Shown: positions 21,416-30,320 of the stretch, in pieces
Position numbering within the stretch: the stretch's first letter is position 1
Layout: each line of letters opens with the position of its first letter
Assembly: GCA_039519185.1 (NCBI GenBank)
Contig: CM076854.1
Location: 16,713,192 to 16,777,191, forward strand
Origin: Astragalus membranaceus
Taxonomy: Eukaryota; Streptophyta; Magnoliopsida; Fabales; Fabaceae
Reading direction: 5' to 3'
Length of the DNA stretch: 64,000 bases
The notes under the pieces: generated by a model
Told to the model about the DNA's origin: nothing
Seen by the model: the letters and a program-made list of their open reading frames with translations, nothing else
Database searches by the model: none
Translations under genes and position numbers: made by a program

Positions 21416-22288
21416 ATGGAATGGCAGTTGTGCCAAACCCAGTACTCAAACGACAAATTCCTAACCGCCCTTCATCACAGTGGAATTGTCACCACCGACG
21501 AACATGGTGTTGTCTTTCGTTGTCCTAACCATGTCTTCTGCAGAATGAATAAGGACATCACCTTCGCCCAACTGAAGGAGAAGGCTGAGAGGAAGATTCG
21601 TCCAGAGGGAGCGTGGCGTAAAGACGTTGAGCGTATACGTTACCGAAAGTACGAACATGGAGAAGACGGGACTGGCTATTTTTCAGTTATGGAGATCTGC
21701 AGCGACGACGACGTCCACACAATGATGGAATATCATGCTACACTTCCCATGGGGCGACAAATCTTAGAGCTGTACGTGGACACAAGACGCACTCCAGAAG
21801 AAGTCATTCATCTTCTTCAACAAAGACCACCCGCACCACAAGAACCCATACCGGAAAGAGTCATTACGCACACCTGTAAAGTTGACTATCAAGGCACTTA
21901 CCAGTCCAGGGAACAACATGGTGTGGTGATTCATGGTAGTAAAACTAAACATTTCAGGCTTAAGAACAACATCACCTTCGCCGAATTGAAAGAAAAATTA
22001 ACGGAAAATTTTCACGTAGATGGTGTCGAGCAAGAAATCACTAGTATCGTTTCAAACTCCCCCTACATCTGTAGCGGCCCACGTAATCGTATTCGGATGT
22101 GCCCCGTGCCTATCAAGAAAGACAAAGATGTTCGTGAAATGTTTGAGAAACATGAGAGCTTCCAAGGTTTGATTGAACCTTATCTAGAATTGTCCGTCGA
22201 AACACAAGAGTCTGCCGAATCCATCGTCCGTAGAGTTATCCCTCCAGTCATCCGATGGCCACTACCTGAGAATGTATGGTGGAAGTAG
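21416..22288 (+). CDS. MULE-encoded protein with two PB1-like domains, 290 aa
   Basis: The chosen ATG gives MEWQLCQTQYSNDK; the frame is open upstream without another ATG. Two similar halves are visible, one with HGVVFRC...NKDITFAQLKEKAERK (about residues 30-120) and one with HGVVIHG...NNITFAELKEKLTEN (about 165-255). Each ends in a (L/Y)EL(Y/S)V(D/E) strand. This resembles the PB1-like domain commonly found at the N terminus of plant MULE transposases, here as a separate, duplicated module with no catalytic domain. It ends ...PLPENVWWK and lies between an internal TIR relic and the right TIR. Promoter repeats and a TATA box precede it. It is the element's only complete-looking gene. A role as a transposase partner or TIR-binding accessory is inference. 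Confidence 0.7.
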   Translation: MEWQLCQTQYSNDKFLTALHHSGIVTTDEHGVVFRCPNHVFCRMNKDITFAQLKEKAERKIRPEGAWRKDVERIRYRKYEHGEDGTGYFSVMEICSDDDVHTMMEYHATLPMGRQILELYVDTRRTPEEVIHLLQQRPPAPQEPIPERVITHTCKVDYQGTYQSREQHGVVIHGSKTKHFRLKNNITFAELKEKLTENFHVDGVEQEITSIVSNSPYICSGPRNRIRMCPVPIKKDKDVREMFEKHESFQGLIEPYLELSVETQESAESIVRRVIPPVIRWPLPENVWWK

Positions 22289-22537
22289 AAGTAGTTTAAA
22301 TCATGTTTGCCTCCTCTTGTTTTATGTTTTCCTGTCGTTTCGTTTTAAATTTCCTATCCTTGTATTTTTGCAATTTGTGTTTTTCATTTCTGTTCTTATC
22401 CAATATTAAATTCTGTTCCACTTTTTAATATCTTCATTTTTTACCGTGATTATTACCGTAATTACTTTATAAATAATTTTACTAATTATTCTAATTATTT
22501 CAATTAATTATTCTAATTAAATTAAATTAATTTACAT

Positions 22538-22770
22538 TTAAAAACAAATAATTAAAAAAAATTAAAAAACGCAGTTCAGAAGTCACCCTGGTGGGGGGCG
22601 ACTTCTGAACTGAAAATGAAAAAAAAATTAAAATTTCATGTTCAGAAGTCGGCTCTGTGGGGGGCGACTTCTGGCCTAATTTTAAAAAGTAGAGTACTTT
22701 GGTATTTAATCTAAAAGTTAGGTTATTTTGGTAAATAATTTTTTTTTTTGCCGAATACTGTTTTTTTGCC
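22538..22770 (-). repeat. Right TIR of the MULE
   Basis: Inverted near-copy of 16689-16925 with the same two internal hairpins. It is followed directly by the 9-bp duplication acatagttg at 22771-22779. Confidence 0.95.
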
Positions 22771-22779
22771 ACATAGTTG

Positions 22780-23102
22780 AACCAAACAACTTGAAACAAG
22801 TTTTATCCAATTTTTTTGACAAAAAGTTTTATCCATTTAGAAATCATAAGAATCTTACTTTTTATGTCATAGGATCCACTTACGTCCTAGACAATAATAA
22901 AAAATAGAAAATCTATTGGTCACAATTATAATGATTTTGGTTTATCAATCAAATCAAAACGCGGTTAAGCAAAGGATTGTTGATGGAAATTCGCGAAAAA
23001 CGGTTCCCTGTTCCCACCGTCTACTACATAACTTAAGCGAGTAGCATACTTTGAACTTCCAAATCCAACCCAAAAATTTACATTTTCTACAAATTAACAA
23101 AG
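22780..23102 (+). promoter_or_regulatory. Remaining proximal promoter and 5' UTR of the GEM-like gene
   Basis: Only 323 bp separate the MULE duplication from the GEM-like ATG. The last ~100 bp are A-rich leader. No clear TATA box was picked out. Any more distal regulatory sequence now lies 6 kb away, beyond the MULE. Confidence 0.5.
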
Positions 23103-25471
23103 ATGATGAACAACAACACCCAAAATCAATCAAAACCTCAAAACCCCTTCACAACAAATCCTACATGGTCAAACCCATTTGCACCACCACAACCACAACC
23201 ACAACCATCATCATCATCATCTTCTTCATCTTCAATTCCACCACCTAACCCTGCAACTGAGAATTGGGGAACTCATATCATGGGTGCACCAGCTGTACCA
23301 AGCAGTCATCCAGATAACAAAAAAGCAGCTTTACAAACTGGCTCTCAATCTGATAAACAGCAACAACAACCACCTCAGGTTCATTATTACAACAATGATC
23401 AACCTTATGTACAACACACCCCTGTTGGAAAACCTAGCAATAGTCCCATGGAATCTATTCTCCACATGTTTGATTCTTGGAGTAAAAAAGCTGAACTCAC
23501 CGCACACAATGTTTGGCACAATCGTAAGTCCCCATTTTCAATTTCATTCATAATTTACAAACTTTATATTTGATTAGTTGTTTTATATCTAGAGTGGTTT
23601 CAAAGCATGCAATTATTGATTTGAAAGATTGAAATATAATATATATTATGCATATAAAATATAACAAATCAATGGTCTACCATGGTTTTTGTTTTATGTT
23701 TCTTCAACTACAACCAATAGCAGCAATTGAGATCGCATCAATTACAATTGACCACGATTCTTCTTAATATCAAGGATTGTGACGCTGCTGAGATCCAAGT
23801 TGAAAATTTTGGTCATAAGCAAGGATTTAGTATGTGTTTGGTTCTATGATAGTGGAAATTGATTTTGATTGAAAGTGAGAACAATAAATTTGAGAGTAAA
23901 AATCACTTTTGGAAGCAAAAGTTACAAATCATAACTTCAAGTTAAAATCAATTCTAGAGGCCAAGTCAATTTTGCTCGAAAACACTCAAACATGCCATTT
24001 AGAAATTTTATGTCTCTAAAATCACTTTTGACTCTCCTAAAAGTGAATCCAAATATGCACTTAAATCATGGTCATGTTGTGATCCTTGGTGTTGCAGAGA
24101 ATGACTGTCAAATATAGTTGATGTTGTGGAATCATAGTACTAGTGTGATTGTGTTCATGAAAACATCAAAAATCTTGGATTTGGTGATAATCACTTTTGA
24201 AATTTGTAAATTTAATATTGAAAGTGCATCCTAGATCTAAAGAGTAACCGGTGGAATCATACTACTAGTGTGATTATGGTAGCTAAATCTTCAATTTGTC
24301 ATATGATGTTATTGTTACTGTGGTTTGCAGTTAGAACAAGTCCTTCAGTGTCTTCAGCTGCAATGGGGAAGATGAATCTGACAGTGAAAGCTATATCAGA
24401 GGGTGGATTTGAGTCACTTTACAAACAAACATTCACTACATATCCAAATGAGAAGCTGAAGAAGAGTTTTGCTTGTTACCTTTCAACAACAACAGGTCCT
24501 GTTGCAGGAACACTATACTTGTCTAATATTCATGTAGCTTTTTGCAGTGATCGCCCCTTGTGTTTCACTGCACCCTCTGGCCAAGAAACGTGGAGCTACT
24601 ACAAGGTATTCACTATACATAGTCAAAGCTAGTTCAATTTTTCACAGAGCAATTAGAGGGATAATTAGTGACCCAAGTTTATTTTTTGACTGATTCCGAC
24701 TTCCAAAAGTTATAGGCGGTTAGTCTGTGTTCCGGTCTGGAATTTTAGGGGATATCTTGGGCGGGCAATAATGTAGGTGACCCTGATCCGTGGCGAAGTG
24801 CCGCTGGGGTGTACCTGCAGAGCCACTTTGACGTCCAAGTTAGGTCTTCGTCTAGTATTTTAGTAGAGTTTTGGGCATACCTGATGAGTGTGGGCGAGTC
24901 TCTTATATAGATGTTATACTTATATGGGTTGAGTAGTATTAGACCTCTTATTTGGCTTAGTCGACCAGTCGGCTCAACCCAAAATTTCCGGTTGGGGACA
25001 ATCCATAAAATTAAAACTTTAAAATTTCTACGAAATTGAAGATCCTCGATCACATTAGTTATTTTTGAAGTTACCTTGAAGGGACTAAATTGATTAAAAA
25101 ATTCAATTTCAGGCACAATTTTGAAATTTCATTAGTTACACAAACCTGATTGTCTCATCCTAGAATTCCAAGAAGCAAAACAATGGTTCCATTTTTTTGT
25201 AAAATAAAATAATAAATGTGAGACATGGTGTATGAAATTGACTTGTTGGATTGTGTAACAGGTGATGGTGCCATTGGGTAATATTGCAGCAGTTAATCCA
25301 GTGATCATGAGTGAGAATAAATCAGAAAAGTATATCCAGATTGGCACAGTAGATGGCCATGATTTTTGGTTTATGGGTTTTGTTAATTATGACAAAGCAA
25401 TAAAGAACCTCTCTGAAGGTATATCACATTTTGTGGCGCCGGGAGTAGCTGTGCCACCGACTAGTTCTTGA
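23103..25471 (+). CDS. GEM-like protein with GRAM domain (ABA-responsive / GLABRA2 expression modulator family), 301 aa
   Basis: Exons 23103-23523, 24331-24605 and 25262-25471, all with GT/AG borders, total 906 nt. The first 115 residues are Gln/Ser/Pro/Asn-rich with a Ser run. ESILHMFDSWSKKAELTAHN is the typical helix before the GRAM domain. The GRAM domain (about residues 168-285) includes ESLYKQTF, CYLSTTTGPVAGTLYLSN, VAFCSDRPL, VPLGNIAAVNP and DGHDFWFMGFVNYDKA. Family members bind phosphoinositides or act with cell-division and epidermal-patterning proteins, and several respond to abscisic acid and stress. No lesions are visible. A MULE sits 333 bp upstream of the start codon. Exact paralogue not assigned. 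Confidence 0.93.
23524..24330 (+). other. Intron 1 of the GEM-like gene
   Basis: About 0.8 kb of AT-rich sequence. The part at about 23825-24060 starts tgtgtttggtt and ends near a gaatccaaatatgcac motif. It may be a hAT-type MITE, but the ends are too diverged to call. Confidence 0.4.
24606..25261 (+). other. Intron 2 of the GEM-like gene
   Basis: About 650 bp with a more GC-rich block at 24760-24990 (gtggcgaagtgccgctgggg) that looks like an inserted repeat fragment. No termini were recognised. Confidence 0.4.
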
Positions 25472-26642
25472 GGCTGGAATTTTCCCCATTTCTGTTTAAT
25501 TAGTGTTGTGATATTTTAGTTTCTAGTTTTTGTATTGTTAATTATGATGGACACTTTTGTTTAAACGGTATAATTTTGCCTTTTGTGTATTGAGTCAATA
25601 ATTGATTATCTATTTCCAATTTAACATGTCATCTCTGGTCTGAATCATTTGATTGACTATTTCTTCTTCTAATGTGTTGTTGCAAATTTTAGTTGCCCCA
25701 ACTTTAGAAAGTTCAATTTTTGTTGTAAGATACTCTAACTAAACATAATTTCAAAACTGATGGTTAGTTGAACATTTTGACTTATAAACATGGTTAGATA
25801 ATTGCTTAGAGTATAAGAAAAAGGTAGAGGAAGTGGGAGGGGATAAACACCATATTTGTGGATACTCAATCATCTTACCTTGACAATCATAATTAAAGTT
25901 TGATTTGACAGAACTTAGGTTTGAACTTTAAATTTCGATATGTGAATAATGGGACGATTTTAAGAATATAGGTACCTATCCTTGTTTTGAACGGATTCCC
26001 TATATATTGGACTAAAAATATTGTTTAATTCTTAAGTGTAAAATTTGTATTTTATATGTTTGAGTTTATATATATATATAAATATATATATCATGATTTA
26101 TTTTAAAAAATATACATGGGTATAGTATGAAAATATAGATGAATTTATGGTTTGCTTGGTTAATGAAAGGAAGACAGAGGAGAAAAGAAGGGAAAGGAAA
26201 GGAAGGGAAAAGAAGAGAAAAAGAGTAGAAAATGAGATAATTGTTTAGTTATTTGGTTTGGGTGTAAGTGAAAAGAAAATGCAAGAGGAAAGAAAGAATA
26301 TATTTGTAGAATGACAAAAATACCCTTAAATATAAATTGAATAGAAAACAAAAATTTGCTACCAATATAAAAAGAGGAAATAATTATTTAGTGAGAATTA
26401 AAGATAATTAAAAAAGGTTAAATAAAATTAAAGTAATTATTGTATTTTTAAAGTATTTGAATAAAATATGATAATATAATAGGATATTTTGGTAATTTAA
26501 ATTAGAATCCACTCTATTCTTTCTTTTCTTGAGAAGATTGACTTTTTGGGGGCCCCACTTATTTTTTTTCTTTCCCTTCCATGTTTCCTTTTTTTCTCTT
26601 CATTTTCACGACAACCAAACAATACCTTAACACCTTAACGTC
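25472..26642. other. 3' flank of the GEM-like gene and spacer up to the young Copia element
   Basis: 3' UTR, then AT-rich spacer with short (TA)n at about 26070. At 26150-26640 lies a purine-rich stretch beginning ggtttgcttggtt and ending aaccaaacaatacc, possibly a degenerate MITE. No gene seen. Confidence 0.4.
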
Positions 26643-26649
26643 AGTTTTA

Positions 26650-27882
26650 TTGAGTTTGGTGTAATCCAAACAAATCAACAACCTAGGATTTTGCTAACTG
26701 CCTTATAAAACAGAAACAGAAGGCAGTTAACACCAGCAGTCAAACAGCCTAACTACTTCAACTAATTTACAACTAACAGCTGTTATTACAAGAAAAAAAT
26801 AATAATAACAGTTTTTCAAAGAAACCAGTTAGTTGAAGTTTGTTACAAAGTTTGTTGTGATCCTATCCTAGTGGTTTATTTAGTTAGAAACCGTTAGCTC
26901 TACCTAACAGTTTTCTAACTAACATGTCCACATTCTGGTGCCTACAGTGTGTATATAAGGAATACTGAATCATACATTTTTGTACAGTTGTAAGATTTCA
27001 TACACAATCAATAAAATCTTTACAGTTCTATTCTATTCTCTTCTGCCTCCTTTGTATGCTTTTCATTTTCTCTATGTTTCTGAGTGTATGTGAGTTGCAG
27101 TGAGAGATTGTACCTTGCATAAACATAAAAGAACAGATTAGGGTATTGTTCAGTGACTGAACAAAGTAAAGATCAAAGGGAAAGTGAATAGAGAAGAGCT
27201 GTACCTGTTCAGAGGGGTGTTTGGAACCCTAACTGTGCAACCTGTACCTGAAAAGCAAAACAGAAAAATTAGGGTTTCATTCTCAGCACATAAATCAAAG
27301 AGAAAATCAAAGAAAGTGTGAGAGAAGGAGCAAATCTACCTTAAGGAAGGTGAATCAAGAGCTTGATCGAAGAGATCAAGCGTTTCTGGAAAACTTAGGG
27401 TTTTTCAGTTTATCGCGAAGTGAGAAGAGTCACAGTGGCTTCAGATCGTGCCAACTCAGTGTAAATCTCAGAGGTTTACATCATCATCGTTGCTAGATCA
27501 TCATCAGCATTAAACCAGAGAGCTGTGCTGCTTCAATCATCACACGGTGGTGATGAGAGCTACACTGTTCTAGGGTTTCAGTAAGAGAGAGAGAGAGCAG
27601 AGAAGAAGAAGAACGAAAAATCAAGATAGAAACAGTGATTCTTGATTTTCTGAAGAAGAGAGAGTAAAGAACAAATATATATACTTCGGGTCAGGGACAA
27701 CCCGCGTGCGTATCCAACACAGCCGGGTCCGGGCGCGCAAGATCCACCAAACAAAATTGTTTGGCTGCAAATCATTGGGCTGGGCCAGTTTCAAAGAATT
27801 GGACTTTGCAATTTGCACCACCCTCATTTCTGTTTGCCACCTGAAGGAAGAAAATAAAACAAAGGGTTAATCAAATTTAAAA
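26650..27882 (+). repeat. 5' LTR of the young Copia element, with two internal deletions
   Basis: 1233 bp against 1395 bp for the 3' LTR. The missing bases fall around 27212-27227, where the sequence jumps from ctgttc to agaggggtgttt and then to ggaaccc. The second deletion is between two gtgttt copies. An open frame on the minus strand (27578-27827) is also present in the 3' LTR and is not a gene. Confidence 0.92.
26953..26959 (+). promoter_or_regulatory. LTR promoter TATA box (5' copy)
   Basis: TATATAA within tgtgtatataagg, repeated identically in the 3' LTR at 40687-40693. It would place the transcript start near 26985. Confidence 0.6.
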
Positions 27883-27896
27883 TGGTATCATTGAGC
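27883..27896 (+). promoter_or_regulatory. Primer-binding site of the young Copia element
   Basis: TGGTATCATTGAGC immediately follows the LTR and resembles the initiator tRNA-Met site used by Copia elements. Confidence 0.75.
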
Positions 27897-28054
27897 TAGT
27901 TTGCAATCAGGGCCTGTTTCTAAACTCTCTTAATCTCTGTGTTTTTTTCTTTAAGTTTCTTTAAAATCTTTCTCTCTGTTTTACACATACACAGTGACTG
28001 TGTGTGTGGGTATTACTAACTGTGTGTGAAGTGTTTTCTGTGTTGCAGTTTGAA

Positions 28055-28874
28055 ATGTCTAAAGATATGCAATCACACCCTAGCTTTGGGGCTCAGGTTC
28101 CCATCCTCAATGGGAAGAATTGGGATAGATGGTGCCACCAAATGAGAGCAGTCTTTGGCTGCCAGGGAGTGTTAAAAGTTGTTAGAGATGGTGTGACACC
28201 ACCAACAGCCCCTGTTACTGCAGAGGATAATGCAAAATATGAAGAAGAAATTCAGAAAGATTGGAAAGCATTACATCTAATTCATATAGGATTAGATGAT
28301 AGTAATTTTGATAGAGTTAGGGGAGTTGAGAGTGCCAAGAGTACTTGGGACACTCTTGATTCCTACTATAATGGGGCAACTGAGGCAAAAAAGGAAAAGT
28401 TGCAAGCCCTTAGAGCCCAGTATGAAGCTCTTAAGATGAAGAGTGATGAGGATGTTGTTACATACTGTGGCCGTGTGAAAAAGATTACTAATGCTATGAA
28501 TCTAAATGGACACAGTCTTACAGATGAAGAAATCTGTAGAAAAATCCTAAGATCTCTAACTAAACGTTTCTATGTCTGTGTTAACAGTCTAGAAGACACC
28601 ATAAGTATAGAAGATCTAAAGGTGGAACAGCTTCAAAGTAGATTGGAGGCTAAGGAAATTAGATTGAATCTAATGAATGATGACAGTGATGATGACACAG
28701 CTTTCTTCATTAAAGGGAAGTCCAAGAAGAAAGGAGGTAAGGGCAATTCTAACAAAAACAACCAGCAAGGTAAAGGTAAGGGGTCTAAACCTAAATCTGG
28801 GAATTTTGTGGGAAAGGCTGAGAACTCTAAGTCTAGTGACAACTCTAAGAAAAAGGACAAATCTAATGTACAAT
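28055..28874 (+). pseudogene. Copia gag, 5' part, cut by the CACTA insertion
   Basis: ATG 28055 (MSKDMQSHPSF) opens a gag of the UBN2 type with FGAQVPILNGKNWDRWCHQM, STWDTLDSYYNG and EEICRKILRSL. A Lys/Gly/Ser-rich nucleocapsid region follows. The frame is intact up to the CACTA element, which is inserted just before the zinc knuckle. The knuckle itself (CYRCDKYGHYANEC) resumes after the CACTA at 36798. Confidence 0.92.
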
Positions 28875-28903
28875 CACTACCAGAATTTCAGTCATTTCCG
28901 GCG

Positions 28904-29409
28904 GGCAATTTCCGGCGGATTTAGTCCGCCGGTAAATTACCTGGCGGATTTTGGCACGTTACCGGCGGCTTAGATCCCCCAGTATCTTACTGGCGGATTT
29001 GACAAAGTTACCGGCAGAATATATTCCGACTGTTAAATTACCGGCGGATTTTGTTCCCTTACCGGCGGATATATGTTGCGCAGAATTTTAAAAAACAAAT
29101 CCGCCGGTAATTGCATTTACCGGCGGATACAGCCGCCGCTTTAAAAAATTATTATTATTTAAATTTTCACAATCCGCCGGTAAGCAACATCTCCGCCGGT
29201 ACCAACACGCCAAATAATCCGCCGGTAACGCCTATTACCGGCGGATATTATTTGAATTTTAAAAAATAATAATCCGCCGGTATTTTTAAAATCCGCCGGT
29301 AATGCTATTTTATCCGCCGGTAGGTTCTGACCGTTGGGTCATATCCGTTGGTATCCGCCGGAAATCATAATATCCGCCGGTAAGCGTAATTTCCGGCGGA
29401 TTTTCGAAT
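28904..29409. repeat. Left subterminal repeat array of the CACTA element
   Basis: By eye, 16 exact copies of CCGGCGGA or its complement TCCGCCGG in about 500 bp, plus near-matches. Most sit in TTACCGGCGGAT. In En/Spm such motifs are TNPA binding sites. Confidence 0.9.
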
Positions 29410-29479
29410 ATAGCCGTTGGCGCCTCTTCCCTTATATATTCCCACCCCTCCTCACTTCCTCTTCACTCACTCTTCACTC

Positions 29480-29580
29480 TCTACTCCGAAATCTCTCTCT
29501 TTTCTCCTAAATCTCTCTCTTTTCTCCTAAATCTCACTCTTTTCTCCCAAATCTCTCACTATTTTCTTCTCATTTTCTCT
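29480..29580 (+). repeat. Tandem AATCTCTCTCTTTTCTCC leader repeats
   Basis: Three to four copies of an ~23-bp pyrimidine-rich unit in the likely 5' UTR of the transposase gene. A GT donor near 29613 and an acceptor near 29707 suggest a leader intron. Confidence 0.7.
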
Positions 29581-30320
29581 CGATTCACTCTTTTCGAAGT
29601 CAGTTTTGTTTAAGGTATGTTTTTTAACTAAATTTGGATTGTTTTAGTTAATATTTAATTTTTAAATATGTGTTGTTTAGTATTTTTTGTTATTATTTGT
29701 TTTGCAGTTGATTGAAGTTGCCACTTTGGAGTTGCCACTTTGGAGTTGTTAGTTTTGCGTTTAGTCACTGCATTACCGGTTAGTTAACAAATTTATTCGT
29801 TATTAAATGTATTTGTTGGTGTTATTATAAATTATAAGTTTTTTACAAAAATAAAATAAATTTTATTTATTCTGTAATAATTAAATTACGTTTACACTAT
29901 TTGTATAATAATAATTATCTCAAAATTTTGAGATTTTTAAAATACGAATTATTTTATTTATTAGTTAAAAATTGAAAAATTATTAGTTATTTTGTAGTAA
30001 AATTAAAAAAAATTATTTTAATGTTATTTGATGTTATTAGCCGAAATTTTTCATGAAAATAAGATAAATTTTATACATGGAAATTATTGGTGTTATAGAA
30101 ATTATTCGAAAATAAAATAAAATAAATTATAATAATTGTTTGTTATTTGCATTTTTTGTAAAAAAATAAATTTTTTAGTAAAATAAAATGTTACTAAAAA
30201 TATATTATTATTTATATATATTTGGTCAAATCTAAAATATCCATACTAATGTGTATTATTCTAATACACGTGATATATGTTGTGTTGTGTATGTTATATT
30301 TAAGGAACGTACCCAAAAAA

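Larger units (their letters stand above)
16689..22770. mobile_element. Mutator-like element (MULE), 6.1 kb, with three genes
   Basis: Terminal inverted repeats of about 235 bp (16689-16925 and 22538-22770) are almost identical apart from a few substitutions and A/T-run indels. They start GGCAAAAAAAC. A perfect 9-bp duplication, acatagttg, flanks the element (16680-16688 and 22771-22779), as is diagnostic for Mutator. Inside are a minus-strand MULE transposase with one frameshift, a plus-strand plant mobile domain (PMD) gene lacking its 5' part, and a plus-strand gene with two PB1-like domains. A third TIR-like terminus lies at 20887. The right end is 333 bp upstream of the GEM-like start codon. 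The insertion is fairly young, judging by TIR identity and the intact duplication. Confidence 0.95.

Noticed and set aside
26150..26640. Possible MITE with tttgcttggtt / aaccaaacaa ends
   Set aside because: Inverted similarity is patchy and embedded in purine- or pyrimidine-rich sequence; no duplication is visible.
27578..27827. Minus-strand open frame in the Copia 5' LTR (also at 41436-41721)
   Set aside because: It is present in both LTR copies, has no recognised domain and lies antisense to the element, so it is a by-product of the LTR sequence.
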